A program made the translations under genes and the position numbers. Positions 27,900-38,161 of a DNA stretch of 64,000 bases are shown in pieces; position 1 is the first letter of the stretch; each line of letters begins with the position of its first letter. The DNA is from JBMNCR01 sp049366695 (GTDB lineage Bacteria; Bacillota; Clostridia; Eubacteriales; Alkalibacteraceae): NCBI GenBank assembly GCA_049366695.1, contig JBMNCR010000080.1, positions 1-64,000 of the forward strand, read 5' to 3'. A model generated the notes under the pieces. The model saw only the letters and a program-made list of their open reading frames with translations, searched no databases and was not told the DNA's origin.

Positions 27900-28589
27900 A
27901 TGAATTCAAAAATTGTAGAACAAATTTCTAAATATACTTTTTCAAATAAAGAATTATTAAAAAATGCATTAACACATAGTTCTTTTGTTAATGATAAAAC
28001 CCAAATAAAGAATAATGAACGTCTAGAATTTCTTGGAGATGCAGTGTTAGAATTAATTATTAGTTCTTTTTTATATAAAAATAAAACAAATTTGTCGGAG
28101 GGTGAACTAACAAAGCTTCGTTCTAAAATAGTATGTACTGAATCATTAGCCAAAGCGTCAGCTGAGATTAAACTAGGTGAGTATATATATATGGGTAAAG
28201 GTGAAGAAAACACAGGGGGGAGAACTAGGAAGTCTATTTTAGCAAATTCTTTGGAAGCTTTAATTGGAGCAATATATTTGGATGGTGGTATAGAATGTGC
28301 TGAAAAATTCATTCTAGATAGATTAGAAACTAATATTAATGATGCAGTTAATGGCATACTTATTTTTGATTATAAAACAAAATTACAAGAAGTAATTCAA
28401 AAAAATCAAAATAATGTTATTGAATATATTGTTGAAAGTGAAATAGGACCAGAACATAACAAACAATTTAATATAAACTTAGTTTATAATGGTAAAATAA
28501 TAGGTAAAGGTAAAGGTAATAGCAAAAAAGAAGCAGAACAGCAAGGGGCATACTATGGATTAGTATTCTTAGGAGAAATAAATGAATAA
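27900..28589 (+). CDS. rnc: Ribonuclease III
   Basis: RNase III cleaves double-stranded RNA, including rRNA precursors. The catalytic signature NERLEFLGDAVLEL, the second acidic motif ANSLEALIGAIYLDGG and a C-terminal double-stranded RNA-binding domain (KGKGNSKKEAEQQGA) are intact. Length 229 aa is normal. Its last 8 bp overlap the following radical SAM gene; the rnc-smc-ftsY order is conserved. Confidence 0.96.
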   Translation: MNSKIVEQISKYTFSNKELLKNALTHSSFVNDKTQIKNNERLEFLGDAVLELIISSFLYKNKTNLSEGELTKLRSKIVCTESLAKASAEIKLGEYIYMGKGEENTGGRTRKSILANSLEALIGAIYLDGGIECAEKFILDRLETNINDAVNGILIFDYKTKLQEVIQKNQNNVIEYIVESEIGPEHNKQFNINLVYNGKIIGKGKGNSKKEAEQQGAYYGLVFLGEINE

Positions 28590-29676
28590 AAAAACCAAAG
28601 TCATTCCGATTTTTATTCCACATGAAGGATGTCCACATGATTGTATATTTTGTAATCAAAAAAAAATATCTGGAACTATTAAAGCTCCTAATAAAAATGA
28701 TACAGAGAAATTAATAATTGATTCATTAAATACAATAGATAAAGATAAATATAACGTAATCTTAGCTTTTTATGGAGGTAGTTTTACAGCTATAGATGCA
28801 AAGAAACAAATAGAATATTTGCAAATAGCTAATTATTACAAAGATCAGAACTTAGTTGATGAGGTTAGAATCTCTACCCGTCCAGACTATATGTTAGATA
28901 AACATGTGCAACTAATAAAAGAATACAAAGTGGACCATGTGGAATTAGGAATACAATCTACAAATGAAGATGTTTTAAATAATACAAAACGTTTTTATAC
29001 AATAAAAAATATTCATCTTGCCGTAGAAAATTTGAAAAAACACGGTATTGATTATGGATTTCAAATTATGGTAGGCTTACCTGGTGATAACAAATATAAT
29101 TTAATAGCTACGTGTTTTGATTTAGATAAATTAAAGCCTAAAACTATACGAATTTATCCAACATTGGTTATAAAAGACACCGAACTTCAGAAAATGTATA
29201 ATGAAAATTGTTATAAACCATTAACCTTAGATGAAGCAATTGAGTACAGTATGATACCTTATATTATTTTTGATAACAGTAATTACAATATATTAAGAGT
29301 TGGACTTCATCCATCTGAGTCCTTATTATATGAAAATAGTGTGATAGCAGGACCATTTCACTCTGCCTTCGGTGAATTAGTGCAGTCAAGGATCTATTGG
29401 CATATGTTAAAAATGACTATTAACAATAATAATTTATCAAATAAATCTCTTATTATTTGCGCTAATCCATCAAAATTTTCCAAGATATCTGGTAATAAAC
29501 AAGAAAATAGGATAAAACTAAATAAATTATTCTCTATTACATATAAATTTGAAAATAATTACTTACTTAAAAATGATATAATAATAAAGCATGAGTCTGA
29601 ATCTTTTGTAGTAAGTAAAGAAAAATTTTATAATAAACAAATAGAGTATTATAAAGACTTTTTAAATAATTCATGA
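28582..29676 (+). CDS. Elp3-like radical SAM protein
   Basis: A 364-aa radical SAM enzyme with the 4Fe-4S motif in HEGCPHDCIFCNQ (Cys spacing CxxxCxxC) and the FYGGSFTAI and VELGIQSTNEDVL motifs of the Elp3/MiaB/HemN-like group. It has a C-terminal domain after about residue 270 but no obvious acetyltransferase domain. Genes of this type sit between rnc and smc in many Clostridia; no reaction is established. It overlaps rnc by 8 bp. Confidence 0.85.
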   Translation: MNKKTKVIPIFIPHEGCPHDCIFCNQKKISGTIKAPNKNDTEKLIIDSLNTIDKDKYNVILAFYGGSFTAIDAKKQIEYLQIANYYKDQNLVDEVRISTRPDYMLDKHVQLIKEYKVDHVELGIQSTNEDVLNNTKRFYTIKNIHLAVENLKKHGIDYGFQIMVGLPGDNKYNLIATCFDLDKLKPKTIRIYPTLVIKDTELQKMYNENCYKPLTLDEAIEYSMIPYIIFDNSNYNILRVGLHPSESLLYENSVIAGPFHSAFGELVQSRIYWHMLKMTINNNNLSNKSLIICANPSKFSKISGNKQENRIKLNKLFSITYKFENNYLLKNDIIIKHESESFVVSKEKFYNKQIEYYKDFLNNS

Positions 29677-29686
29677 GGTGAATACT

Positions 29687-32600
29687 TTGTATCTTAAAAA
29701 AATTGAAGTGTATGGATTTAAATCATTTGCAGATAAAATTGAAATGGAATTTAAAGACGGTATTACAGCAATAGTAGGTCCTAACGGAAGTGGAAAAAGT
29801 AATGTTTCGGATGCAATAAAATGGGTCTTAGGAGAACAAAAAGTTAAATCACTTCGTGGAAATAAAATGGAAGATGTAATTTTCTCGGGAACGGAAACAA
29901 GAAAACCTTTAGGGTATGCACAAGTAACATTAATTCTAGACAATTCAGAGGGTATTTTTCCTATTGAGTTTAATGAACTTTCTATTACTAGAAGATTATT
30001 TCGTTCAGGAGATAGTGAATATTACATAAATAAGTCTCTATGTAGACTTAGAGATATTCAAGATTTATTCTCTGACACAGGCTTGGGTAAAGAGGGGTAC
30101 TCAATCATTGGACAAGGCAAAATTGATAATATAGTTAGTAGTAATTCTCATGATAGACGTTTGCTATTTGAAGAAGCTGCCGGCATAGTTAAGTACAAAA
30201 ACAGAAAAAATGAATCAGAAAGAAAATTAAATAAAACTCAGGATAATTTATACCGTGTTACAGATATCATATCGGAGTTAGAGAAACAATTAAACCCATT
30301 AAAAAAACAAAGTGAAAAAGCAAAAAATTATCTTAACCTGAGAGATAAACTAAAAAATATTGAACTAAATTTATTTGTTCATAAAGTTGATGAAATTAAA
30401 AAAGAGCTAACTGAACTTAATACTAATAAATTAGATAGTATGGCAAATTTAAAGGAAAAAGAAGAAGAATTTTTAATAATTGACGAAAGATTTCAATCTA
30501 TTAGAGAAGAAATACAAATATTAGATAATAAGATTAAGACAATTAATGAGGAATTGCTAGCTATAAGTGAAAATAGCGAAAAAAATAATACTCAAATACA
30601 AGTTTTAATAACAAAAATAGATTCAAATAAGAATAGTATAAATAATATCGAAATTGAAATTAAAGATATCGAAGAAAAAAATATTAGTTTAGAAAATAAA
30701 TTAAAAATATTTCAAGATGATATTGCAAATACATCCAAATTATTAAACGAAAATAAAGTTTTATTAAAAACAAAAGCTGATAGGAAAAAAGAATATGAAG
30801 TAAGCGAGATGGAAAATACAAAATTCTATACTGAAAAGAAAGAAACTTTAAATAATATTAAAGATAGTATACTCATAATAAATAATAAAATAAGTATTTT
30901 GGATAGTAAAATTACCAATTTTACAGACAATATAAAAAATGTAAATGAAAGAATTGAAGAACTCACTAAGGAAGTAAAAAATAGCCAACAAAAACTTAAT
31001 GATTCAAAAGAAACTAAAAATATATTAACAAAAAAAATTGATATAGAAAAAAATTCTATTAATGAAAACAAAAAAAAATTCATGGACAATGAAGAAAAAC
31101 AAAAAAAAGTATTAAAAGAATTATCTCTTTATGAAAACAATTATAATATATTACATTCAAAATATAATCTCCTTAAAAATAATGAAGATTTAAAAGGATA
31201 CTATTACAGCGTAAGAGAACTGCTAAAAGAAAAAAAGAACGATAGTTTTTTAAATTCTAAATTACATAATATTGTAGGAAATTTATTAAATGTAACAAAA
31301 GAATATTCTAATGCAATTGAGACGGCTCTTGGTAATACAGTTCAAAATCTTATAACTGAAGACGAAGATGCTGCACATGAGTGTATAAAAATATTGAATA
31401 AAAACAATTGGGGGAGAGCAACTTTTTTACCCCTAAATATAATAAAGGGTGAAGTTTTAAAACTAAGTGAAAATATAAAAAACGAAAAAGGATTTATTAA
31501 TATTGCTTCAAAAATAATTACTTATGATAATAAATATGAAGGAATATTTCAAAATTTACTAGGTAGAGTATTAATAGTAGATAATATGGAAAGTGGTAAG
31601 AGAATAAGTAAAAAAAGTGGTTATAGATATAAGATTGTTACTTTAAAAGGAGAGGTGTTTTTTCCTGGTGGTGCAATTGTTGGAGGAAACCAAAGGAATA
31701 ATAAATCAAATATAATTCAAAAAAAACAAGAACTACAAGATATAAATATGCAAATAAAAAATTTGAAAGTAAAAATAGAAACATTAAAATCTAAAAAATC
31801 TAAATTAGATGTTATTATTACAGAAATGAAAAATTTAATCAATAATAGTGAATATAAATTAAACGAATATTTTATAGAAAAAAAATTAATCGAGCAAAAT
31901 ATAAATCAAATTGAAAATGACATAAATAGTAGTAAAAAAACTATTAATAAATTGCAAGAAGAATATGAATTAATGTTAGAAAATAAAAGTAATAATTATT
32001 TAGAAAAGCAAACACTTAGCGAAAAGATTAAGTTATTACAAGAAGATAAAATAAAAATTGAAAAACTAGAAAAAACAACTGAATCCAAAGAGAATTATAA
32101 AGAAAAAATTTACGACTTGAACGAAGAAATTATGAGTTTGAATTTAGAAATTGCAAAACTTGAAGAAAAACATATTCATCTTAATAATCAACTAAATGAT
32201 ATAAATATTAATATAAGTAATAATAAAGACAAACTAATGAATGAGAGTAAAAAAATTAATGATCTAAAAAATGAAAGTAATCAAATGGAAATGAGTATTG
32301 AAGAAATAAAAACAGTATTAAAAGATTCTAATAAAGAAAAGACAATATTATTGAATAAGTCCGAAGAATATAATAAAAATAAAAACAAAAATAATTTATT
32401 ATTTGATAAAATGCAAAATGATATTAAAGACGTTAATTATGACAATAAATTAATAAATGAAGCATTAAATAAATTAGAAATAAAAATAGATCGTAAACAA
32501 TCAGAAATTGACCACATGCAAAGTAATATATTTGAAAATTATCAAATGAATTATCTAATGGCATCAGAATTTAGATATGAAATACAAAATATTAGCGATG

Positions 32601-33274
32601 AAGTAAAATCATTGAATTCATATAAAAATAAAATAAAAGCATTAGGAAATATTAATGTTGGAGCAATAGACCAATACAGAGAAGTAAAAGAAAGATTTGA
32701 ATTTTTAACACAACAAAGAGATGATTTGTTATTAGCAAAAGATGAATTAAAAAATATAATCAATGAAATTACTAATAATATGGAAAATCAGTTTCTCGAG
32801 CAATTCAAATTGATTCAAAGTAAATTTAGTATCATATTTAAACAGCTATTCAATGGTGGAAATGCAAAACTAACAATTGAAGACAGTACTAATCTGATGG
32901 AAACAGGCATAGAAATTGAAGCGCAACCTCCAGGAAAAAAACTAAAAAATATAACATTATTATCTGGTGGGGAAAAAGCACTTACTGCAATTGCTCTGGT
33001 ATTCTCGATTATTAACATTAAACCAACACCATTTTGTGTTCTAGATGAAATTGATGCAGCACTAGATGATAGTAATGTAGATAGATTCTCCACCTATTTA
33101 AATAAGTTCTCAAAAGAAAATCAATTTATAACTATAACACATAGGAAAGGAACAATGGAGATTGCCGATAGATTATACGGTATTTCTATGGCAAAAGATG
33201 GGGTTTCAAAAATAATTTCTGTACAACTTACTGAAATGCTTGATGATAAGGTGGGAAACAAAGATGGAAAATAA
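29687..33274 (+). CDS. smc: Chromosome segregation protein SMC
   Basis: A 1195-aa SMC ATPase. Walker A (GPNGSGKSN) is near residue 32, two long coiled coils flank a hinge at about residues 500-670 (with GRATFLPL and FFPGGAIVGG), and the C-terminal head has LLSGGEKALTAIA and Walker B CVLDEIDAALDDSN. It compacts and segregates DNA with ScpAB. I choose the TTG at 29687 (product MYLKKIEVYGFKSFADK) since GAGGTG at 29676-29680 is the Shine-Dalgarno; the in-frame GTG at 29678 lies inside that site. Confidence 0.95.
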   Translation: MYLKKIEVYGFKSFADKIEMEFKDGITAIVGPNGSGKSNVSDAIKWVLGEQKVKSLRGNKMEDVIFSGTETRKPLGYAQVTLILDNSEGIFPIEFNELSITRRLFRSGDSEYYINKSLCRLRDIQDLFSDTGLGKEGYSIIGQGKIDNIVSSNSHDRRLLFEEAAGIVKYKNRKNESERKLNKTQDNLYRVTDIISELEKQLNPLKKQSEKAKNYLNLRDKLKNIELNLFVHKVDEIKKELTELNTNKLDSMANLKEKEEEFLIIDERFQSIREEIQILDNKIKTINEELLAISENSEKNNTQIQVLITKIDSNKNSINNIEIEIKDIEEKNISLENKLKIFQDDIANTSKLLNENKVLLKTKADRKKEYEVSEMENTKFYTEKKETLNNIKDSILIINNKISILDSKITNFTDNIKNVNERIEELTKEVKNSQQKLNDSKETKNILTKKIDIEKNSINENKKKFMDNEEKQKKVLKELSLYENNYNILHSKYNLLKNNEDLKGYYYSVRELLKEKKNDSFLNSKLHNIVGNLLNVTKEYSNAIETALGNTVQNLITEDEDAAHECIKILNKNNWGRATFLPLNIIKGEVLKLSENIKNEKGFINIASKIITYDNKYEGIFQNLLGRVLIVDNMESGKRISKKSGYRYKIVTLKGEVFFPGGAIVGGNQRNNKSNIIQKKQELQDINMQIKNLKVKIETLKSKKSKLDVIITEMKNLINNSEYKLNEYFIEKKLIEQNINQIENDINSSKKTINKLQEEYELMLENKSNNYLEKQTLSEKIKLLQEDKIKIEKLEKTTESKENYKEKIYDLNEEIMSLNLEIAKLEEKHIHLNNQLNDININISNNKDKLMNESKKINDLKNESNQMEMSIEEIKTVLKDSNKEKTILLNKSEEYNKNKNKNNLLFDKMQNDIKDVNYDNKLINEALNKLEIKIDRKQSEIDHMQSNIFENYQMNYLMASEFRYEIQNISDEVKSLNSYKNKIKALGNINVGAIDQYREVKERFEFLTQQRDDLLLAKDELKNIINEITNNMENQFLEQFKLIQSKFSIIFKQLFNGGNAKLTIEDSTNLMETGIEIEAQPPGKKLKNITLLSGGEKALTAIALVFSIINIKPTPFCVLDEIDAALDDSNVDRFSTYLNKFSKENQFITITHRKGTMEIADRLYGISMAKDGVSKIISVQLTEMLDDKVGNKDGK

Positions 33275-34169
33275 CTTTTTTTCAAAACTAAAAAATAGTT
33301 TAATAAAAACAAAAAATAATTTTACTAGTAGAATAGACCAATTAATTAATTATTCAGGAGTGTATGATGAAGATTTTTTTGAAGAATTAGAAGAAATATT
33401 AATACTATCTGATATTGGATTAGAAACTACTTCATTAATAATTTCTAAAACTAAAGATAAGATAAAGGAAAATAATATCAAAGATAAAAATGAAGTGAAA
33501 AATGCGATAAAAGATACTGTGAAAGAAATACTACACGAAGAACAAGATCTCTCATATAATTTTCCTGCTGTTATTTTAGTAGTAGGTGTTAATGGTGTAG
33601 GAAAAACAACAACGATTGCTAAACTAGCAAATTTGTTTAAAAAGCAAGGTAAGAAAGTACTTTTAGCAGCTGGAGATACATTTAGAGCTGCTGCAGTAGA
33701 ACAGATTAGTATTTGGTCAGAACGATTGGATATTGATTTAATTAAAAACTCTCAAGGAGCTGATCCTGCATCAGTAATATTTGATGCTTTACAAGCTGCA
33801 AAAGCTAGAAAAACTGACGTTTTAATATGTGATACAGCGGGAAGATTGCATAATAAAGATAATTTGATGAAAGAGTTAGCTAAGATTAATAGGATTATTG
33901 CAAATGAAAATGAATATTTTACACAATATAACTTTTTAGTATTAGATGCTACCAGTGGTACTAATGCAATAAGCCAAGTAAATGTATTCAATCAAGCAAC
34001 TCAATTAGATGGAGTAGTGTTAACTAAGCTTGATGGTACATCCAAAGGCGGAATAATAATACCGATAAAATCAAATTTTAATATACCAATAAGATATATA
34101 GGGATTGGCGAAAAAGTCGATGATTTAAATGAATTCGAACCGGAACAATTTATCGAAGCATTGTTTTAA
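33264..34169 (+). CDS. ftsY: Signal recognition particle receptor FtsY
   Basis: A 301-aa SRP-GTPase with N and G domains and little acidic A domain. Motifs: GVNGVGKTTTIAKLA, DTAGRLHNK and TKLDGTSKGG. It docks SRP-ribosome complexes at the membrane. ATG 33264 has AAGGTGG upstream and overlaps the end of smc by 11 bp; an earlier ATG at 33240 lacks a site. Confidence 0.95.
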   Translation: MENNFFSKLKNSLIKTKNNFTSRIDQLINYSGVYDEDFFEELEEILILSDIGLETTSLIISKTKDKIKENNIKDKNEVKNAIKDTVKEILHEEQDLSYNFPAVILVVGVNGVGKTTTIAKLANLFKKQGKKVLLAAGDTFRAAAVEQISIWSERLDIDLIKNSQGADPASVIFDALQAAKARKTDVLICDTAGRLHNKDNLMKELAKINRIIANENEYFTQYNFLVLDATSGTNAISQVNVFNQATQLDGVVLTKLDGTSKGGIIIPIKSNFNIPIRYIGIGEKVDDLNEFEPEQFIEALF

Positions 34170-34335
34170 TATTATGTGACAAACATTTCTAAAAAAGTCC
34201 TATTAAACTTTATACTTAAGTACCTACAAAAACTTGATGGCTATTTTTGTATTTTAAGTTGTGAAGGACAATAAAAATATGTTATTAAAGCAAATGTAAA
34301 CATATAGGAAAAATAAACACAATGCATTGCTTCAT

Positions 34336-34392
34336 AATAGATATAGGCATATTATTTATACAATCATAAACCAGCTTACGCCAGCACCAACG
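34336..34392 (+). repeat. Dispersed 57-bp repeat, copy A
   Basis: Matches 38162-38218 without gaps at 50 of 57 positions by my count. The last 19 nt (GCTTACGCCAGCACCAACG) are identical. The stretch is more GC-rich than its surroundings. It does not read as an open frame in this copy. Confidence 0.75.
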
Positions 34393-34403
34393 TAAAGAAC
34401 TCG

Positions 34404-34436
34404 AATATTACCTATATTATATAGGTAATATTTTAC
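34404..34436 (+). terminator. 12-bp hairpin with 5-nt loop
   Basis: AATATTACCTAT and ATAGGTAATATT are perfect inverted arms around ATTAT, followed by TTAC. It may terminate ftsY transcription, though it is AT-rich and has a poor T run. Confidence 0.45.
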
Positions 34437-34561
34437 TTTGAACAACTGTTAAATCATTACAGTGAAAAAATAAGTAGTACACAAAATATATTAAATTCAA
34501 GATAAATAAAATAAAAAATTAAATTATGAAATTATATTGAAGCATTATTCAAAATATTTTG

Positions 34562-34590
34562 TTGACAAGGATTAAATATTAATATACAAT
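34562..34590 (+). promoter_or_regulatory. SigA-type promoter for ylxM-ffh
   Basis: Perfect TTGACA and TACAAT with 17-nt spacing, 57 nt upstream of the ylxM start. It probably drives ylxM, ffh, rpsP and khpA. Confidence 0.7.
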
Positions 34591-34647
34591 AATTGCTGTT
34601 AAGTAATTATACTTTACAGGCTTATAAAAATGATGTTGGTGAGAAAA

Positions 34648-35010
34648 GTGGAAAAATATATAGAAATCTGTATATTGTTTGACTTCTATGGTGAATTTCT
34701 AACAGAAAAGCAGAGAATTATTTTAGATCTTTATTATAATAATAATTATTCTTTGGGTGAAATTGCAGAAAAATTGAATATTAGTCGTCAAGGAGTATAT
34801 GATACATTAAAAAGAGCTGAAGAAATTATTTATGAATTTGATAAAAAGCTAGAATTAAAAGAAAAATATAAAACAAATTATGTTTTGATAAACTCTGCTC
34901 TGGAAAAGTTAAGGTATTGTATTGAAAACAATACAGATAAAGAAACATCAACACATGAAATACTTCTCGATATAGAAAATGACTTAGAAAAAGCACTAAG
35001 ACAAATATAA
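34648..35010 (+). CDS. ylxM: YlxM family SRP-associated HTH protein
   Basis: A 120-aa protein with a sigma-70 region 4-like helix-turn-helix: FLTEKQRIILDLYY, then YSLGEIAEKLNISRQGVYDTLKRAE. YlxM is encoded beside ffh in Firmicutes and modulates SRP activity in Streptococcus. The GTG at 34648, behind GGTGAG, gives the canonical start MEKYIEICILFDFY. Confidence 0.92.
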   Translation: MEKYIEICILFDFYGEFLTEKQRIILDLYYNNNYSLGEIAEKLNISRQGVYDTLKRAEEIIYEFDKKLELKEKYKTNYVLINSALEKLRYCIENNTDKETSTHEILLDIENDLEKALRQI

Positions 35011-35022
35011 TGGAGGAAATAA

Positions 35023-36357
35023 ATGATATTTGATGGGCTAAGTAACAAACTTCAAAATACATTTAAAAAACTTAAAGGTAAAGGAAAATTATCAGAAAAA
35101 GATATTAAAGATGCCAGTAGAGAAATTAAAATTGCTCTTTTAGAAGCAGACGTTAATTTTAAAGTTGTTAAAGATTTAGTTAAAAAAATTAATGTTAGAG
35201 CGTTAGGTTCAGAAGTATTAGATAGCTTAACTCCAGGACAACAAGTAATAAAGATTGTTAATGATGAACTGACAGAACTAATGGGTAGTACAAATACAAA
35301 GCTTATATATTCTTCAAAAGGAATTACTCCTATTATGTTGGTAGGTCTACAAGGAGCTGGTAAAACAACAACTTCAGCTAAATTGGCAAATCAAATAAAA
35401 GGTCAATCTAAAAAAGTTTTGTTAGTAGCATGTGATGTTTATAGACCTGCGGCAATAAAACAGCTGCAAGTTCTTGGAGAACAAATAGGTGTTACTGTTT
35501 TTTCTTTAGATGATAATAAATCACCCGTTAGTATTGCAAAATCAGCAATGCAATATGCTGAGAAAAATTTATTTGACGTAGTAATAATAGATACAGCAGG
35601 TAGATTGCATATTGATGAGGAATTGATGCAAGAATTATATGATATTAAAACAAATGTTAATCCTACTGAAATCTTGTTAAATGTTGATGCAATGACAGGT
35701 CAAGATGCAGTAACTGTTGCTGAGAATTTTAATAATAAGTTAGATATTACAGGTGTTATACTTACAAAACTCGATGGTGATACTAGAGGGGGAGCAGCCC
35801 TGTCTATCACTTCTGTAACAGGAAAACATATAAAATTTGTCGGTATGGGAGAAAAAATTAGTGATTTAGAAGCTTTTCATCCAGAAAGAATGTCTTCAAG
35901 GATACTTGGTATGGGAGATGTATTGTCTTTGATAGAAAAGGCACAAGCAACTTTTGATGAAGACAAGGCAAGAGAATTACAATCTAAAATAAAAAAACAG
36001 CAATTTGATTTAGAAGACTTTAAAGAACAATTACAACAAATGAAAAACATGGGCTCATTTAGCGATATTCTACAAATGGTTCCTGGGGCAAATAAAAAAG
36101 CATTAAAAGGTATGGATTTTAGTGATAAAGAATTAGTTAAATCAGAAGCCATTATCAATTCTATGACGATAGAAGAAAGAAAAAATCCAGGAATAATAAA
36201 TGCAAGCAGAAGAAAAAGAATTTCTATGGGATCAGGAACAAAAGTACAAGATGTAAACAAACTCATTAAAGGTTTTGAACAATCAAAAAAATTGATGAAA
36301 CAATTTAGTAACGTTGGTAATAAGAAACATGGAAAATTTAAGTTTCCGTTTATGTAA
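35023..36357 (+). CDS. ffh: Signal recognition particle protein Ffh
   Basis: A 444-aa SRP54 homologue. N domain, then G domain with GLQGAGKTTTSAKLA, DTAGRLHID and TKLDGDTRGGAAL, then a C-terminal Met-rich M domain that binds SRP RNA and signal sequences. It starts 12 nt after ylxM behind TGGAGG. No SRP RNA gene is apparent nearby. Confidence 0.97.
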   Translation: MIFDGLSNKLQNTFKKLKGKGKLSEKDIKDASREIKIALLEADVNFKVVKDLVKKINVRALGSEVLDSLTPGQQVIKIVNDELTELMGSTNTKLIYSSKGITPIMLVGLQGAGKTTTSAKLANQIKGQSKKVLLVACDVYRPAAIKQLQVLGEQIGVTVFSLDDNKSPVSIAKSAMQYAEKNLFDVVIIDTAGRLHIDEELMQELYDIKTNVNPTEILLNVDAMTGQDAVTVAENFNNKLDITGVILTKLDGDTRGGAALSITSVTGKHIKFVGMGEKISDLEAFHPERMSSRILGMGDVLSLIEKAQATFDEDKARELQSKIKKQQFDLEDFKEQLQQMKNMGSFSDILQMVPGANKKALKGMDFSDKELVKSEAIINSMTIEERKNPGIINASRRKRISMGSGTKVQDVNKLIKGFEQSKKLMKQFSNVGNKKHGKFKFPFM

Positions 36358-36385
36358 TAATTGATATTGCTAAGGAGGTGATATA

Positions 36386-36628
36386 ATGGCAGTAAAGATA
36401 AGACTTAAAAGAATGGGTGCTAAAAAGAAGCCATTCTATAGGATTGTGGTAGCTGATTCAAGAGCTCCAAGAGATGGTAAATTTATCGAGGAAATTGGAT
36501 ATTATAATCCTGTATCTGAACCAGTTCAATTTAAAATTGAAGCTGAAAAAGCTAAAAAATGGATGGAAAATGGTGCACAACCTTCAGATACAGTAAAATC
36601 ATTATTAAAGAAAAATGGAATTATCTAA
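36386..36628 (+). CDS. rpsP: 30S ribosomal protein S16
   Basis: An 80-aa protein starting AVKIRLKRMGAKKKPFYRIVVADSR, typical of S16. Length is normal. It begins 28 nt after ffh behind AAGGAGGTGA, and continues into khpA, rimM and trmD in the usual order. Confidence 0.97.
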   Translation: MAVKIRLKRMGAKKKPFYRIVVADSRAPRDGKFIEEIGYYNPVSEPVQFKIEAEKAKKWMENGAQPSDTVKSLLKKNGII

Positions 36629-36652
36629 TTTGTTTTATAGGATGTGAGTTCA

Positions 36653-36883
36653 ATGAAAGAATTAGTAGAAATCCTTGCAAAGTCCCTAGTAGATAGCCCA
36701 GATGATGTAGTAGTAAAAGAAATTGAAGGAGAACAATCTGTTATTCTTGAACTTAAAGTAGCTCCTGATGATATGGGCAAAGTAATAGGAAAACAAGGAA
36801 GAATTGCTAAAGCTATAAGAACTGTAATAAAGGCAGCAGCGACTAAAGAAAATAAGAGAGTAATACTAGAAATTATTCAATAA
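36653..36883 (+). CDS. khpA: KH-domain RNA-binding protein KhpA (YlqC)
   Basis: A 76-aa single KH-domain protein with the GKVIGKQGRIAKAIR GxxG loop. KhpA with KhpB binds RNA and affects cell size and sporulation in Gram-positives. ATG 36653 yields the canonical MKELVEILAKSLVD start; an in-frame GTG at 36644 is less likely. A strong hairpin directly follows the stop. Confidence 0.94.
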   Translation: MKELVEILAKSLVDSPDDVVVKEIEGEQSVILELKVAPDDMGKVIGKQGRIAKAIRTVIKAAATKENKRVILEIIQ

Positions 36884-36884
36884 A

Positions 36885-36922
36885 TTAGAGTTAGGTGTAG
36901 ACCTAACTCTAATTTTAACTTT
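36885..36922 (+). terminator. Strong 12-bp hairpin after khpA
   Basis: TTAGAGTTAGGT-GTAG-ACCTAACTCTAA is a perfect stem with a 4-nt loop, followed by TTTTAACTTT. It lies inside the rpsP-trmD operon, so it probably acts as a partial terminator that lowers rimM-trmD expression relative to S16. Confidence 0.8.
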
Positions 36923-36944
36923 ATATAAGCAGGTGTTTATTTAT

Positions 36945-37451
36945 ATGAAAGATACATTAGAAATTGGTAAAATAGTAACCCCCCATGGTATTAATGGTGA
37001 GGTAAAAATATTCCCAATAACTGACGACAAAAAAAGATTTGAAAAACTAAAATACGTATATATAAAAAATGAAAATAAATATGATAAATTTACTATTACA
37101 AAGCTAAGATATCATAAATCATTTGTAATAATAAAATTTGATGAAATAAATGATAGAAACTCTGCTGAACTATTTAAAAATGCATATATAGAAATAAATC
37201 GTGATGATGGGATAAAATTAGAAGAAGATCAATACTATATTGTAGATTTAATTGGACTAAAAGTCTTTGAAAATGAAATAGAATTAGGAAAATTAACTGA
37301 TGTGCTTCAAACAGGGAGTACTGATATATATACTATTCAAACAAGAGAAAAGGATATTTTAGTACCTGCAATAAAAGAATATATAAGAGAGATAAATATA
37401 GAAAAAAAATATATGAAGGTAACAATACCAGAAGGATTGAAAGAAATATGA
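36945..37451 (+). CDS. rimM: 16S rRNA processing protein RimM
   Basis: A 168-aa protein with the N-terminal RimM barrel (LEIGKIVTPHGINGEVKI) and a C-terminal PRC-barrel (QYYIVDLIGLKVF). It binds S19 and helps 30S head maturation. ATG 36945 is preceded by AGGTG at 9-nt spacing. It overlaps trmD by 4 bp. Confidence 0.95.
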   Translation: MKDTLEIGKIVTPHGINGEVKIFPITDDKKRFEKLKYVYIKNENKYDKFTITKLRYHKSFVIIKFDEINDRNSAELFKNAYIEINRDDGIKLEEDQYYIVDLIGLKVFENEIELGKLTDVLQTGSTDIYTIQTREKDILVPAIKEYIREINIEKKYMKVTIPEGLKEI

Positions 37452-38140
37452 AGTTCTATGTTCTAACCCTATTTCCCGAAATGTTTGAAAATTTCTTAAA
37501 TACAAGTATTATTAAAAAAGGAATAGAAAAAAATTTAATAACAGTAGAATTTTTAAATATTAGAGATTTTTCGAAGAATAAACACAAAAAGACAGATGAT
37601 TATCCATATGGAGGTGGTGCCGGAATGGTTATGACACCACAACCATTATCTGATGCCATCATACATGCTAAAGAAAAAAGTAAAGAAGCAAAAGTAATAT
37701 ACTTTTCACCTCATGGAAAAGTATTAACCCAAAAATCAGTAATAAACTATTCAAAAGAGAATGAAATAATACTACTCTGTGGCCATTACGAGGGAATAGA
37801 TAACAGAATAATAGAGAAATATGTCGATTATGAGATATCACTAGGTGATTATATCCTTACAGGTGGAGAGCTAGCTGGAATGGTATTTATTGATTCAGTA
37901 TCTCGAAACTTAGAAGGCGTATTAGGAAATACAGAAAGTACCACAGATGAATCCTTCTCAGAAGATCTACTAGAATACCCCCAATACACAAGACCACAAA
38001 ATTTTGAAGGAATGAAAGTCCCTGATGTATTGATATCAGGTAATCATGAAATGATAAGAAAATGGAGATATGAAAAATCTATCGAAGTAACCAAAAACAA
38101 AAGACCAGATATGTACAAAAAATACCGGAATGAAGGGTAA
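37448..38140 (+). CDS. trmD: tRNA (guanine-37-N1)-methyltransferase TrmD
   Basis: A 230-aa SPOUT methyltransferase forming m1G37. Motifs: LTLFPEMFENFLNTSI, YGGGAGMVM, LLCGHYEGIDNR and the knot region SLGDYILTGGELAG. The usual next gene rplS (L19) is missing; synteny ends here. Confidence 0.97.
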   Translation: MKFYVLTLFPEMFENFLNTSIIKKGIEKNLITVEFLNIRDFSKNKHKKTDDYPYGGGAGMVMTPQPLSDAIIHAKEKSKEAKVIYFSPHGKVLTQKSVINYSKENEIILLCGHYEGIDNRIIEKYVDYEISLGDYILTGGELAGMVFIDSVSRNLEGVLGNTESTTDESFSEDLLEYPQYTRPQNFEGMKVPDVLISGNHEMIRKWRYEKSIEVTKNKRPDMYKKYRNEG

Positions 38141-38161
38141 TAGAATTAGTGTAGTGTTGAA

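Larger units (their letters stand above)
34170..34647. other. Intergenic region ftsY / ylxM
   Basis: 478 nt without a convincing ORF. It contains copy A of a dispersed repeat (34336-34392), a 12-bp hairpin (34404-34432) and a promoter (34562-34590). The first 160 nt show nothing recognisable. Confidence 0.6.
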